Assembly: GCA_025210775.1 (NCBI GenBank)
Contig: JAOARB010000029.1
Span: forward strand, 1-64,000
Origin: Prolixibacteraceae bacterium
Lineage (GTDB): Bacteria > Bacteroidota > Bacteroidia > Bacteroidales > Prolixibacteraceae
Reading direction: 5' to 3'
Length of the DNA: 64,000 bases
The notes under the pieces are model-generated. The model was not told the origin of the DNA and did no database searches. It was given only the letters and a program-made list of their open reading frames with translations. The position numbers and the translations under genes were made by a program. This document shows, piece after piece, positions 55,335 through 64,000 of the stretch. Every line of letters starts with the position of its first letter. The stretch's first letter is position 1.

Positions 55335-55370
55335 GTGGCACCTTTAGCTTAAGGGTGCCACTTTTCTTTT
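55335..55370 (+). terminator. Terminator after GNAT-like gene
   Basis: GTGGCACC (55335-55342) pairs with GGTGCCAC (55354-55361), followed by a T-rich tract. It starts 11 bp after the stop codon. Confidence 0.92.
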
Positions 55371-55461
55371 ATCTCGGTTTGAATAGAAGAAAGGACACAA
55401 ACGCTATTAATTTAGCAATCATATTCCTTCCTCGTTTATCTACATATAAACAGCAGCGACC

Positions 55462-56655
55462 TTAGCCGATCTTCTCTTTTATAACCCCTGCAATCTGTCT
55501 TCTAAGCAATATATTATACGCTACAACGACACAGAGTAAGAGTACCATTGAGAAAACTAAAATAGGATGACTCGATGGGTAAATGTCAAAATAGTTGCTT
55601 AAATAAGAAATATAGAGACCTCTAAGGTAGTAGACCATACCTAAAGACGCCAAGAAAGTAACTACCGTAACAACAGAGATAACCCACCTATAGAAAGATG
55701 CTATTCTATCTTGACGATAACCGATATGATACAAATTCAGTAGTTGTTCTTTGTTCTTTTGAATAATTAAATGAATACTCAACAATATTAAAAATAGAGA
55801 CAAAATCGTAATGATAAGTCCTAAAATAAAGACAAAGGCCATCGCCGATTTAATTAGGAAAACCCATTTGCCTAACATGAGACTATCCTTGCTTATTGAA
55901 TAATTCTTTTGATTAAAGAAAGAGAGAATTCTTTTATCTGTAGGATCATGAAATTCAATCAATAGCCTATTAATTTTCTCCCTCTTACGACTCCCATAAA
56001 TCGCATTTGCCATATTCATAAACTCCTCCGGCACAAGGATTGAATTGATCTTATTTGAGAAACCAATAATACGACTCTTATAGGTATGAGAAGCGCCATT
56101 TCCTAAGACCTCTATTTTAAAAGGAAATTGCGAGATCATATTCTTAGATATCACTGGAAGGCCTTGACTTTCGGCAAAGCCAAAATTATATAGCTTCAGA
56201 TAACTCTCGGGTATCACAACAGGAACGAAATTACGTGTCGTATCGTATTTCCAATCTTTTAAATCAATATCTAAACACTCTTTGGGAACACTCTCTAGAA
56301 AAAGTTCGGTATAAAATGCAGGAATCTGTTTAGAAGGGATGGTATAACCACGAACTTTAAACGAAGCACTTGTAAATTTAGCTAGCCTCTTTGTAAAAGG
56401 AGCCTTTGCCATCTCATCAATCTCGGAAGGAGTAAAATAGATACGCTCCTTATCCATCGATTTAAACATTGAGATCTTTTTGCTGATCACTACTGTATTA
56501 TTATTTAGTGCACCAGCATCCTCTTTGAGTAGAGGCTGTAGATCCGAATAGAGCTGGAAAATTAGAAGAGTCAATGTTGCCCCGATAAACAGAGTAATTA
56601 CATACCATACTATCTGTGTGATAGAAAGAGTGGATCGTTGAAGTTTATTAAGCAT
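55462..56655 (-). CDS. ABC transporter permease, FtsX/MacB-like topology
   Basis: A 397-residue inner-membrane protein with one N-terminal membrane helix (about residues 15-37), a large periplasmic domain (about 40-265) and three C-terminal helices (about 268-292, 320-345, 365-390). That is the FtsX/MacB/LolC plan, though overall sequence similarity to known members is faint. It follows its ATPase by 2 bp and is the last gene of the DUF4836 operon. Its likely role is coupling ATP use to a lipoprotein or envelope substrate rather than pumping a small molecule. Confidence 0.75.
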   Translation of the reverse strand: MLNKLQRSTLSITQIVWYVITLFIGATLTLLIFQLYSDLQPLLKEDAGALNNNTVVISKKISMFKSMDKERIYFTPSEIDEMAKAPFTKRLAKFTSASFKVRGYTIPSKQIPAFYTELFLESVPKECLDIDLKDWKYDTTRNFVPVVIPESYLKLYNFGFAESQGLPVISKNMISQFPFKIEVLGNGASHTYKSRIIGFSNKINSILVPEEFMNMANAIYGSRKREKINRLLIEFHDPTDKRILSFFNQKNYSISKDSLMLGKWVFLIKSAMAFVFILGLIITILSLFLILLSIHLIIQKNKEQLLNLYHIGYRQDRIASFYRWVISVVTVVTFLASLGMVYYLRGLYISYLSNYFDIYPSSHPILVFSMVLLLCVVVAYNILLRRQIAGVIKEKIG

Positions 56656-56657
56656 GA

Positions 56658-57281
56658 TTACAAATGTAAAATAGAATCGTATTTAAAAGAGACACAAGGA
56701 TCTAATGATGTTAATAGCAAGCCCGCTTTCTGAGACGCTAACTCCTTTTCAATTAGAGCTACCACCTGTTTTACATTTTCTTGGTCAAGATGACTAAAAG
56801 GTTCATCTAAGAAAAGGAAATCGAAAGGTTGACACAATGCTCGCAATATAGCCACTCTTTGTTGTTGTCCAAAAGATAGCTCTCCGACCAACTGGTTACG
56901 TTTAAAGGAGAGGCCTAAAAGGACAATCATCTCCTCCATCTGTGCTTCTGACTTATAATGCGTTAGGTCATTCTTAAGTTTTATATTCTCCCATACCGTT
57001 AAAGTAGGGAACAATTTAAGATCTTGGAATACATAAGAAATGACCTCACTCTGAATGCCCTTAGCTTTCAGTTTATCGTCATAAATAATCTCTCCACAAT
57101 AGTGGTTACTCGATCCATAAATAAAGTTCAATAAAGAGCTCTTGCCACGACCAGAATGAGCTCTAATCAGATATTTAGAACCTTGAGTAAAAACCAAACT
57201 GTCTTGCATATAAATGTCAGAACAGGAGATCTCCTGCTCTGACATATATATAGGTCTTAAATGACTTAAAGTTATTCTCAT
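56658..57281 (-). CDS. ABC transporter ATP-binding protein
   Basis: A 207-residue ATPase subunit. Walker A is AHSGRGKSS at residues 41-49 (the usual first Gly is Ala), the signature LSFGQQQRVAIL follows later, and Walker B with the catalytic Glu is FLFLDEPFSHLD. The small size and sequence resemble the LolD/MacB branch. It overlaps the lipoprotein gene by 4 bp and precedes the permease gene by 2 bp, so the three proteins are probably made together. Confidence 0.92.
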   Translation of the reverse strand: MRITLSHLRPIYMSEQEISCSDIYMQDSLVFTQGSKYLIRAHSGRGKSSLLNFIYGSSNHYCGEIIYDDKLKAKGIQSEVISYVFQDLKLFPTLTVWENIKLKNDLTHYKSEAQMEEMIVLLGLSFKRNQLVGELSFGQQQRVAILRALCQPFDFLFLDEPFSHLDQENVKQVVALIEKELASQKAGLLLTSLDPCVSFKYDSILHL

Positions 57282-58879
57282 AAACCCATTCCTAATTGTG
57301 CAATATTATCATCCACTAGAGTGATAATTTGTTTTAAACTATTTTCGTCTTTATCCTTCATTCGGATAGATAGGCTTCCAACAGTATTATCTAACATGGT
57401 TATCTCTGCATCTTTAAAAATAGCCTTATCTCCTGAGATAAAATCTCTCTGATATGGAGGAAATTCGTTTTCAATCACCGCTTTCATTGATTCTGTAAAG
57501 TGATTATAATCTGCATCCAAATAGATAAAATATGGAGTCTTTTGAAAATGTGAAACCAATTTAGAGTCGTCGAAAGAAGGTGCAGTTGATTTTCCTGTCG
57601 CAATTTTAATGTTCTGTTCACTATTAGTGATCACAAGGTGATGATCATTTAGATCAAAATAAACATCGATACCTTCGCTAACTGTCAGTTGATAATAACC
57701 ATTGTTAGAGTATTGGGTATGTTTAGCTAAAAGATCTTTTAGCCATTGATGATCTTCAGCGGTATTAAGTGACATCGCTAAGTTAAGTTCAGGCATGGTA
57801 GATTTACGACCATAACGACCAATTTCAATCTGGTTAACATCAGAAAGAGTTAATAACATTGAAGGATTAAAGCTTTTTAATGCAGTAGAGAAATTAACGC
57901 CACATTGTTTTTGACACTGTTGATCGATCATCTCAAAAGCAGACTCTTTTTTCATACTAGATTCAAACATATCCATATCTAAAGTTAATCCCATCATCGC
58001 GAAATTATCTTTAGGAACTGTTTTAAACAAATCTTTATCAAACACCATATCCTTATCAAGATTAAAATCTTTGATTACCTGACTTGAATAATATGCTTTG
58101 CTATCGATAGTGATCTCACCATCTTTAAAATCAAGATAACCTGTAAAAGCACACTCATCAAGAGAAAAAGCCATACCTGCATACTGAGGCATCTTAGAAA
58201 TAAATGGTTTTAAAGAACTACCAGATAACCAGATATTAATATCCTTACTGTCCTTGACAAATTGTTTAAAACTTGAAATATCATTTACACTATTAGACTT
58301 TTCTAAGCTTAATAAACGATCTGATTTATCCTCTAAGATAGAACGACTTACGTAATTGGTTGCAGCTAAAACCAGGAAGTGTGTTTGGTTCCAAGACATG
58401 ATCACTTCAGGACTTACTTTCACTACGTTGTGACCATTAACTTGGTCAATGATTAATGCATCATTAGACTCTTTACCTAGTTTTTCTAATAAAGATCTAA
58501 ATTTTGCTTCATCTTTTAATAGAAAGGTCAATCCTGAATATTGCTCGCTAGCATTGTCGTTTACCATAAAGAAATAGACATCTTTACTTAGATCAATACC
58601 TGTATTCTCTGGATTTGCCAACACTTCATTCCACATCTCTTTTAGTTCCTTAGACTCATTATCTAAAGCAGAAGAGACCGCTTTCATTGAATTTAGATCT
58701 TCCCAATGTGCCAAATCACCTTTTTTAGCAAGAGACATCAAATCGACAGATCCTACAATTTGACTGTTCGAAGGAATAGTATCGGTGGCACTAGGCCCCA
58801 TTGTACAAGAAGTAACCAATAATGCAAAGAATGCCATCGCAGCTATTGCATTATTCTTAATAGAAAAATAGTTTTTCAT
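57278..58879 (-). CDS. DUF4836 family lipoprotein
   Basis: A 533-residue lipoprotein with lipobox LLVTSC (Cys25). The body, starting with TIPSNSQIVGSVDLMSLAKKG, matches the DUF4836 family known from Bacteroidota and without an assigned function. It is rich in alternating alpha/beta segments and has no enzyme motif I recognise. It is the first gene of an operon with an ABC ATPase and FtsX-like permease, so it may be the substrate-binding or regulatory part of that system; this is inferred. A 5' UTR hairpin (TAAGGGA, 58950-58956, with TCCCTTA, 58964-58970) lies 70 bp upstream. Confidence 0.75.
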   Translation of the reverse strand: MKNYFSIKNNAIAAMAFFALLVTSCTMGPSATDTIPSNSQIVGSVDLMSLAKKGDLAHWEDLNSMKAVSSALDNESKELKEMWNEVLANPENTGIDLSKDVYFFMVNDNASEQYSGLTFLLKDEAKFRSLLEKLGKESNDALIIDQVNGHNVVKVSPEVIMSWNQTHFLVLAATNYVSRSILEDKSDRLLSLEKSNSVNDISSFKQFVKDSKDINIWLSGSSLKPFISKMPQYAGMAFSLDECAFTGYLDFKDGEITIDSKAYYSSQVIKDFNLDKDMVFDKDLFKTVPKDNFAMMGLTLDMDMFESSMKKESAFEMIDQQCQKQCGVNFSTALKSFNPSMLLTLSDVNQIEIGRYGRKSTMPELNLAMSLNTAEDHQWLKDLLAKHTQYSNNGYYQLTVSEGIDVYFDLNDHHLVITNSEQNIKIATGKSTAPSFDDSKLVSHFQKTPYFIYLDADYNHFTESMKAVIENEFPPYQRDFISGDKAIFKDAEITMLDNTVGSLSIRMKDKDENSLKQIITLVDDNIAQLGMGL

Positions 58880-59374
58880 AGTCAGATATAAATAGTTAAT
58901 TAAAGTCTGCCTTTGAATTCATATCCCGATCTTCTTTACAATAACTTATTAAGGGAAGGGCTCTCCCTTAGGATATTAAGAGACAGGATATGACTCAAAA
59001 ACAATAACATAAATCAAAAATAGTTAATAAAAAACAGCTTAAAGAAGTTTTTCATAAAAAGATCTATCATCACCTTTCTATCTTCTTGCTAATTAAAATT
59101 CACTAGACAAAATAATATGTTATATGTGCATTGTATCTGCACAGTAATAATTAATCTTTCGAACTAACCATTAAATAGAATATCTCCATCCAAGAATAAA
59201 AAGAGATAAAAGAGGATGACAAACAAAACCAATATACCGACTTTGCTCATCAAACTTATACAGGAATATCATAATTCGTAATTGTTTTTTTGTTAGAATA
59301 AATCTCTACCAACACAAGACATTCGCATCAATACAAATAGGTACAAATCAAAAAAATACAATGATAGAACTGTT
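58880..59374. other. Divergent intergenic region
   Basis: Separates the DUF4836 operon from the receptor locus. A minus-strand -7-like element (TATTTTTG, 59015-59022) could drive the DUF4836 operon, with the hairpin at 58950-58970 in its leader. No gene or repeat array is seen. Confidence 0.4.
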
Positions 59375-59395
59375 CCGTCTAAAAAAACTAGACGG
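59375..59395. promoter_or_regulatory. Operator-like inverted repeat of receptor locus
   Basis: CCGTCTA (59375-59381) and TAGACGG (59389-59395) form a perfect 7-bp inverted repeat with a 7-bp spacer. It ends 8 bp before the -7 element at 59404-59411 and covers the place where the -33 element would be. A dimeric regulator bound here would interfere with or replace -33 recognition. Confidence 0.55.
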
Positions 59396-59403
59396 AGAGG
59401 TTA

Positions 59404-59411
59404 TATATTTG
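59404..59411 (+). promoter_or_regulatory. -7 element of receptor/aspartic-protease locus
   Basis: TATATTTG, the Bacteroidota -7 consensus, 49 bp before the start codon. The -33 position lies inside the inverted repeat at 59375-59395 and has no TTTG. Confidence 0.6.
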
Positions 59412-59460
59412 AACTATAGAAAAATATTCTCTTAACCTAAATACTTAAGAAAAAATCAAA

Positions 59461-61813
59461 ATGAAGAAAATAGCAACCGTCCTTTTATTCTTAATGTCCT
59501 GTCATGTATTCTCTCAGAATACGCTTTCAGGGAAGGTTACTGATAATAAAAATAATTCAATTGAATATTTTAATGTCCAACTACTCTCCACAAAAGACTC
59601 TACTGAGATTATGTCTACTGCATTTATCGATGGAAAGTATAATCTTGACCACCTTAAAGATGGTAGATACACCTTAAAATTTTCTTCTTTTGGATATGAA
59701 ACAACGACAAGGAACGTCATCTTATCAAACGATCAGTCCAAACCTCTAAATATCACCTTACCTCTACATATCAATGACCTTAAAGAGACTACTGTGATGG
59801 CAAAAAGGCCTAAAGTGATCAATAAGAATGATCGATATGTTGTTGATATTGAAAACACATCTATTAGTGATGCAGGGGATGCTATTGCTGTTCTACGTAG
59901 AACTCCTTTTATCATGGTCGACAACAAGACTGAAAATATAACTGTTGCGGGTCGTGATGCAACAATTATAATGATTAATGGACGTCAAATCACATCAAAA
60001 CAAGAATTAAAATCTATCTCATCTCAAAATATTAAATCTATAGATGTTATTGAGAATCCATCAGCAAAATATAATGCAGATGGACATAGTGTTATCAATA
60101 TTATTACAAAGAATAACAGAGCTAGAGGTCTAAATGCTGATATTTTTTCTAAGTATACAAGAGGAAGACACAATAGTGGGCAAATACAATCAGACCTATC
60201 CTATGGAACAAAGAAACTAATTTACATGGGGCAAATTGGTTATGCTTCAAATCTAGAAGAAGGATTTAACTCAACAATCGAAAGATATGAAAATGAGAAC
60301 TACTCCTTTAAAGCCAACAGCTATAACCTTCAAAATGAATTTAAAACTAAGATGCTAACTTATGCAGCTGGTCTAGATTATCAACCCAATAAGCAACACT
60401 ATTTCTCAATAAAATTAGATGGGATGGATGCCACTGTCACAGGGAACACCATATCAAATCAAGAGAAAACAAGAAATGGCAATGTCCTTCCAACAATGCA
60501 ATTACACTCTCTAAAGAAAGACTCCTATAATCGAAACACTTATACTTTTAACTATAAATATAATAAAGAAGACATTTCTATTTACTTTGCATCAGATTAT
60601 ACCAAATATAAAATGACTTCCGACAATACGTTGGACGAACATACCATACCTGCTACAGAAGAGATGAAAAAAATCAATAATTCAAATTCTAACTATGACC
60701 TATTTTCTTTACAATATGATATCTCTCTTCCTGTCTCATTCTTAAATAGTAAAATAGAGTTAGGATCAAGATTCTCAAATATTAATAGTACCAATCATAA
60801 TGCTTTCTTTAATAAAACTCAAAATAATTGGGTCCAAGATAAAAGCTATTCAGGTGATATTGATTATGATGAAACCTTACTTGGATCTTATATGATGATC
60901 GCAGGGAATATCAGTGATAAGATCAAATTTAATGGAGGAGTTCGTTATGAATTCACAAAATACTTTAACAAATGGGGAGAGAGTATTTTAGCTCAGAGTG
61001 ATAGAAAAAGTCATAATTTATTTCCTAGTCTTCTTATTAGCTATAATGCAAACAAAGATTGTTCTTTAAGATTATCCTATTCGAAGAGAATTAAACGTCC
61101 ATCTTATAAGTCATTAAACAATAGTTTATGGTATATCAACTCCTATTCTGCAAGACAGGGAAATCCACAATTAAAACCAAGTGTATACAATACCCTTTCT
61201 CTTTCAACTAACTACAAAAAGATTAATGCATCATTTAATATTTCTCATATTCAGAACCCAAATGATTTGTTACATATTAACGACAAAAAACAGTTAGAAA
61301 GACACATTGTCAAGTTTGTCAATACAACAGATCGTTTACTCTACTCTTTTAATATCAATACAAGTTATCAATATAAGATATGGAGTATTCAACCATTTCT
61401 ATCTATGACTTTTGGTGAAAGAGCCATTTATGAAGATGGAGTAAAATATAGTACCGACTATCCAGGAGTCTACTTAAAAGTATCAAATAGATATTACGAA
61501 AAGAACATTCCTAGATCTCGACTTTGCATATAAGAAAATGTATCATAGCTTTAAAACTTTCGGGGAGAAATATGAATATTACTGTGCCTTAAGACATAAA
61601 ATGTTTAACGATAAGGTGACGCTTCAATTGGCCTACCAATATAGTCCATCTAAACACACACAACTTTTCGATTACAGCTATAAATATTCATTCTTTACTT
61701 GGGACGGAGAAGAACGCAATCAATTATCTGTAAGCCTTAGATATCATTTTAATACAACAAAAAGAAAATTTAGATCTAGAAGCTCTTCAGAAGAAGAATT
61801 ACGCAGAATGTAA
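59461..61813 (+). pseudogene. Outer-membrane receptor with a frameshift near its 3' end
   Basis: The first 690 codons encode a signal peptide, a carboxypeptidase-regulatory-like domain (about residues 20-100), a plug-like domain (about 110-210, ending VINIITKNN) and most of a barrel, then stop at 61533. The +1 frame continues as DLDFAYKKMYHSFKTF and reads to 61813, completing the barrel. One extra A in the run GAAAAG near 61496-61501 would cause this. Repaired, the protein would have about 784 residues. It may be a pseudogene, a phase-variable gene or a sequencing error. It heads a locus with two aspartic-protease-like genes. Confidence 0.8.
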
Positions 61814-61886
61814 CTCTTCTTTATTAAGAATATAATACACCGATCCTTAAATAGAAACTTGTGATTAATACCAAATCTCACAATAT

Positions 61887-63083
61887 ATGAAAACGCTTTA
61901 CACCCTTATGATTCTCTTATTGCCATATTGTACAATATATGGCAATGAGATATTTACATCTAAATTAAATCCAAAAGCAAAACTAAAGACTTCTCATTTT
62001 AAAAAGCAATTACATTTCAAATTTGATGATCATGCCATTATTTTAACCAAAGTAAAGATAAAAGGCTCGGATAAAACCTATCAGTTTCTATTAGATAATG
62101 GATGTACCAGTTCATACATCACACCAGAAGTCGCATCAGATATAAACTTCCATCCTACTCACACTGAAAAGATAACAGATGGATACCAAACCGAAGATCA
62201 ATATTTTGGTGCATTAAGCCTATCTATTGATGGTATTCCATTCGAAAAAGTAGGATGTGCAATCATTGATTTATCAAAGGAAACATACCATTTAGATGGA
62301 ATCATTGGATTTAATCTAATAAAAAGCTGTATCTGGCAAATTGGCTCCGAAAAAATAGTGATAACAGACAATGTCAAAAACATCACAGAAAGAGATAAAT
62401 ACTTCGCTCAAAAGTTATATAATGGAGAAAACCCTATTGCAAGCTTTGTTAATGGCTATATAGCAACCATGATGATTGACCTAGGGGATAATGGAAATCT
62501 TGAAATTCCTTCGAGAGAAATTGATTGGATAAAATCAAAGTCTATTGCAACAGGTGAGGGAGCAGTCTTAAATACCATGTCTGGAGAAAAGGAAACAGAG
62601 GCACACAAAAAATATCAGCACTTATTGGTAAAAGGCTTTATTCTAGGAAGAGATACCATACCAAACCTTGAAGTATATACTTCACTTAATGAAGATGTAA
62701 TGTTTGGCTATATCGGGGCAGGGATACTTGACTACGTTGATTTGATCTTAGATTTTAAAAAAAGGAAAATGTACTCATGCCTAAAAGAAAAGCAGCCTAA
62801 AAATAGTATTCCATCCTCTCTTGGGTTCAAATTTAAAATAGAAGACCATCAAGTATTTGTTAAGTTCCTTTGGGACCACTCCTCTGCTATAGAGAATGGT
62901 ATCAAACTAGGGGATAAGATTACAGCCATTGACGGTGTAGAAATTACCTCACTACAAAACCTTTCAACTTATGAACTAAGAGCTAAAATCAAAAAAGAAC
63001 TACTGAAAGAGACCTTGAAAGTAAAGATCGAAAGAATGGATCATGAAGTAACCTTAAAAAGAAAAAAACTATTCAACATCTAA
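61887..63083 (+). CDS. Secreted aspartic-protease-like protein with PDZ domain, degenerate active site
   Basis: A 398-residue exported protein: signal peptide at about residues 1-19, two retropepsin-like half-domains, and a C-terminal PDZ domain (about 310-390, with IKLGDKITAIDGVEI). In the first half the active-site triad reads DNG (Asp70-Asn71-Gly72) and in the second DLG (Asp198), where active enzymes have DTG/DSG. The fold is therefore clear but activity is doubtful. The next gene is a paralogue with both DTG motifs intact. It lies 73 bp after the broken receptor. Confidence 0.8.
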   Translation: MKTLYTLMILLLPYCTIYGNEIFTSKLNPKAKLKTSHFKKQLHFKFDDHAIILTKVKIKGSDKTYQFLLDNGCTSSYITPEVASDINFHPTHTEKITDGYQTEDQYFGALSLSIDGIPFEKVGCAIIDLSKETYHLDGIIGFNLIKSCIWQIGSEKIVITDNVKNITERDKYFAQKLYNGENPIASFVNGYIATMMIDLGDNGNLEIPSREIDWIKSKSIATGEGAVLNTMSGEKETEAHKKYQHLLVKGFILGRDTIPNLEVYTSLNEDVMFGYIGAGILDYVDLILDFKKRKMYSCLKEKQPKNSIPSSLGFKFKIEDHQVFVKFLWDHSSAIENGIKLGDKITAIDGVEITSLQNLSTYELRAKIKKELLKETLKVKIERMDHEVTLKRKKLFNI

Positions 63084-63167
63084 AACTTTAAAATAATAAT
63101 TCTTTCAAAAAAAGATACGTGCATAATGTCACCAGTTTATTGATAAACAATCCATATAAAAGCCATA

Positions 63168-64000
63168 ATGAATTTAATTAAAAGTAGTAGTATCAAGCAA
63201 ACCATTCTATTCCTAATATTATTGCAACTAACATCTATAACTTCTGTATTAGCCAAAGATAAATTTAGTCGTAAAGCACAGGTTGAACAAAAGAAGTTTT
63301 GCAAAGAACTAGAGTTTGAAAACGAAAAAGGATATATCATTGTTGATAATATTCAAATCAACGGCTCAAATACAACCTATCGTTTCCTTTTTGATACAGG
63401 GTGTACTAACTCATGGATTTCAGAAAAAGTAGCACAAGAAATCGGCTTAAAAAAGAAATATAAAAGATCCTTTTCTGATGGATATCATGAGATGAATACT
63501 GATTTTTGCTTCACAAACATTACAATTGCTGGAATTAATTTTAAAAAAGTTGGATGTGGGATAGATAATACCCATATCTCAGGGGCTCTATGTGACATAG
63601 ATGGAATTATAGGTAATAATATTATCGAAACCGTTGCATGGGATCTTTCAAGAGAAAGCATAAAAATGTCAGATAAAAGTAATTTGTTCTTTAATTTAAA
63701 ACAATACGACCAAAATAAATTTGAAAACGATCATCAAATAGTAGTCTATTTTGAGAATGGAGGAGGAACAACAATACTTTTGGACACAGGATTTAACAAA
63801 TTTATTTCACTCCAAAAAAGAGATGTTAAATATATTATCAAAGAAAAAACGATCGCAACGGGTGAAGGTAATGCACAAGAAGTTACTTCTGGATTTGTTC
63901 AAACAACTGCTGATACGATATTAAAAGTTCCTGGGGTAATTATAGGAAAGGACACGATCAAAAATAGTATCGTTTATACAGAACCTAATGGAACGAACGG
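63168..64000 (+). CDS. Secreted aspartic-protease-like protein (partial, runs off the window)
   Basis: An open frame of 277 codons from ATG 63168 to the right edge, with no stop. A signal peptide ends near LAKDKFSRK. Both half-domain active sites are intact: FLFDTGCTNSW (Asp76) and ILLDTGFNKFI (Asp206). It shares segments with the previous protein, such as the SDGYH region, VGCGI/VGCAI, and the IATGEG stretch (about residues 228-233), so the two arose by duplication. The C-terminus, and whether it has a PDZ domain, cannot be seen. Confidence 0.82.
   Translation, partial: MNLIKSSSIKQTILFLILLQLTSITSVLAKDKFSRKAQVEQKKFCKELEFENEKGYIIVDNIQINGSNTTYRFLFDTGCTNSWISEKVAQEIGLKKKYKRSFSDGYHEMNTDFCFTNITIAGINFKKVGCGIDNTHISGALCDIDGIIGNNIIETVAWDLSRESIKMSDKSNLFFNLKQYDQNKFENDHQIVVYFENGGGTTILLDTGFNKFISLQKRDVKYIIKEKTIATGEGNAQEVTSGFVQTTADTILKVPGVIIGKDTIKNSIVYTEPNGTN

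Overview
The window is a 64-kb stretch of a low-GC Bacteroidota chromosome, most likely from the Bacteroidales/Marinilabiliales side of the phylum. That placement is an inference from gene content. Supporting signs are TAnnTTTG-type -7 promoter elements in front of several genes, few Shine-Dalgarno sequences, SusC-like and carboxypeptidase-regulatory-domain outer-membrane receptors, DUF4831 and DUF4836 proteins, M49 dipeptidyl peptidase III, and an arginine pathway with the N-succinylornithine type of carbamoyltransferase.

Layout. 1-220: a minus-strand tRNA cluster (Ser, Trp and a cut-off second Ser). 733-16800: housekeeping genes, namely an HU-type DNA-binding protein, a TrmH-family RNA methyltransferase, a LytTR response regulator, dipeptidyl peptidase III, a FUSC membrane protein, FolC, a PIN-PhoH ATPase, an MFS carrier, two poorly known proteins, the NAD(P)HX repair enzyme NnrD and a POT peptide transporter. 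16861-23576: a long intergenic stretch with an 11-bp inverted repeat array, then two TonB-dependent-receptor-type genes. 23577-39595: a carbamoyl-phosphate, arginine and proline biosynthesis region. carAB is divergent from argR, GNAT, argG, argC, argD, proC, proB, proA, a truncated haemoglobin, argF', argB and argE'. argH is not in the window. 39943-44266: a receptor gene broken by an in-frame stop, a second 11-bp inverted array and two lipoproteins. 44312-53085: a complete histidine operon, hisG-D-C-B-purU-tlpA-like-hisH-A-F-IE. 53202-58879: a GDPD-like protein without its catalytic residues, a GNAT-like protein, and an operon of a DUF4836 lipoprotein with an ABC ATPase and permease. 59375-64000: an operator/promoter, a frameshifted outer-membrane receptor, and two tandem aspartic-protease-like secreted proteins, the second cut by the window edge.

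Regulation. Two amino-acid operons carry what look like leader-peptide attenuators. The his operon has a 19-residue leader with five His codons, a pause hairpin, a GGTAGGC antiterminator segment duplicated in the terminator, and a U-tract terminator ending just before hisG. carAB has an 8-residue leader with two Arg codons, lying inside the 5' half of a terminator hairpin, with a competing upstream antiterminator. argR has a perfect ARG-box-like palindrome beside its own -7 element. These attenuators, the paired 11-bp inverted arrays and the receptor/aspartic-protease locus are the most interesting parts. No phage, CRISPR array, secondary-metabolite cluster or intact insertion sequence was seen.
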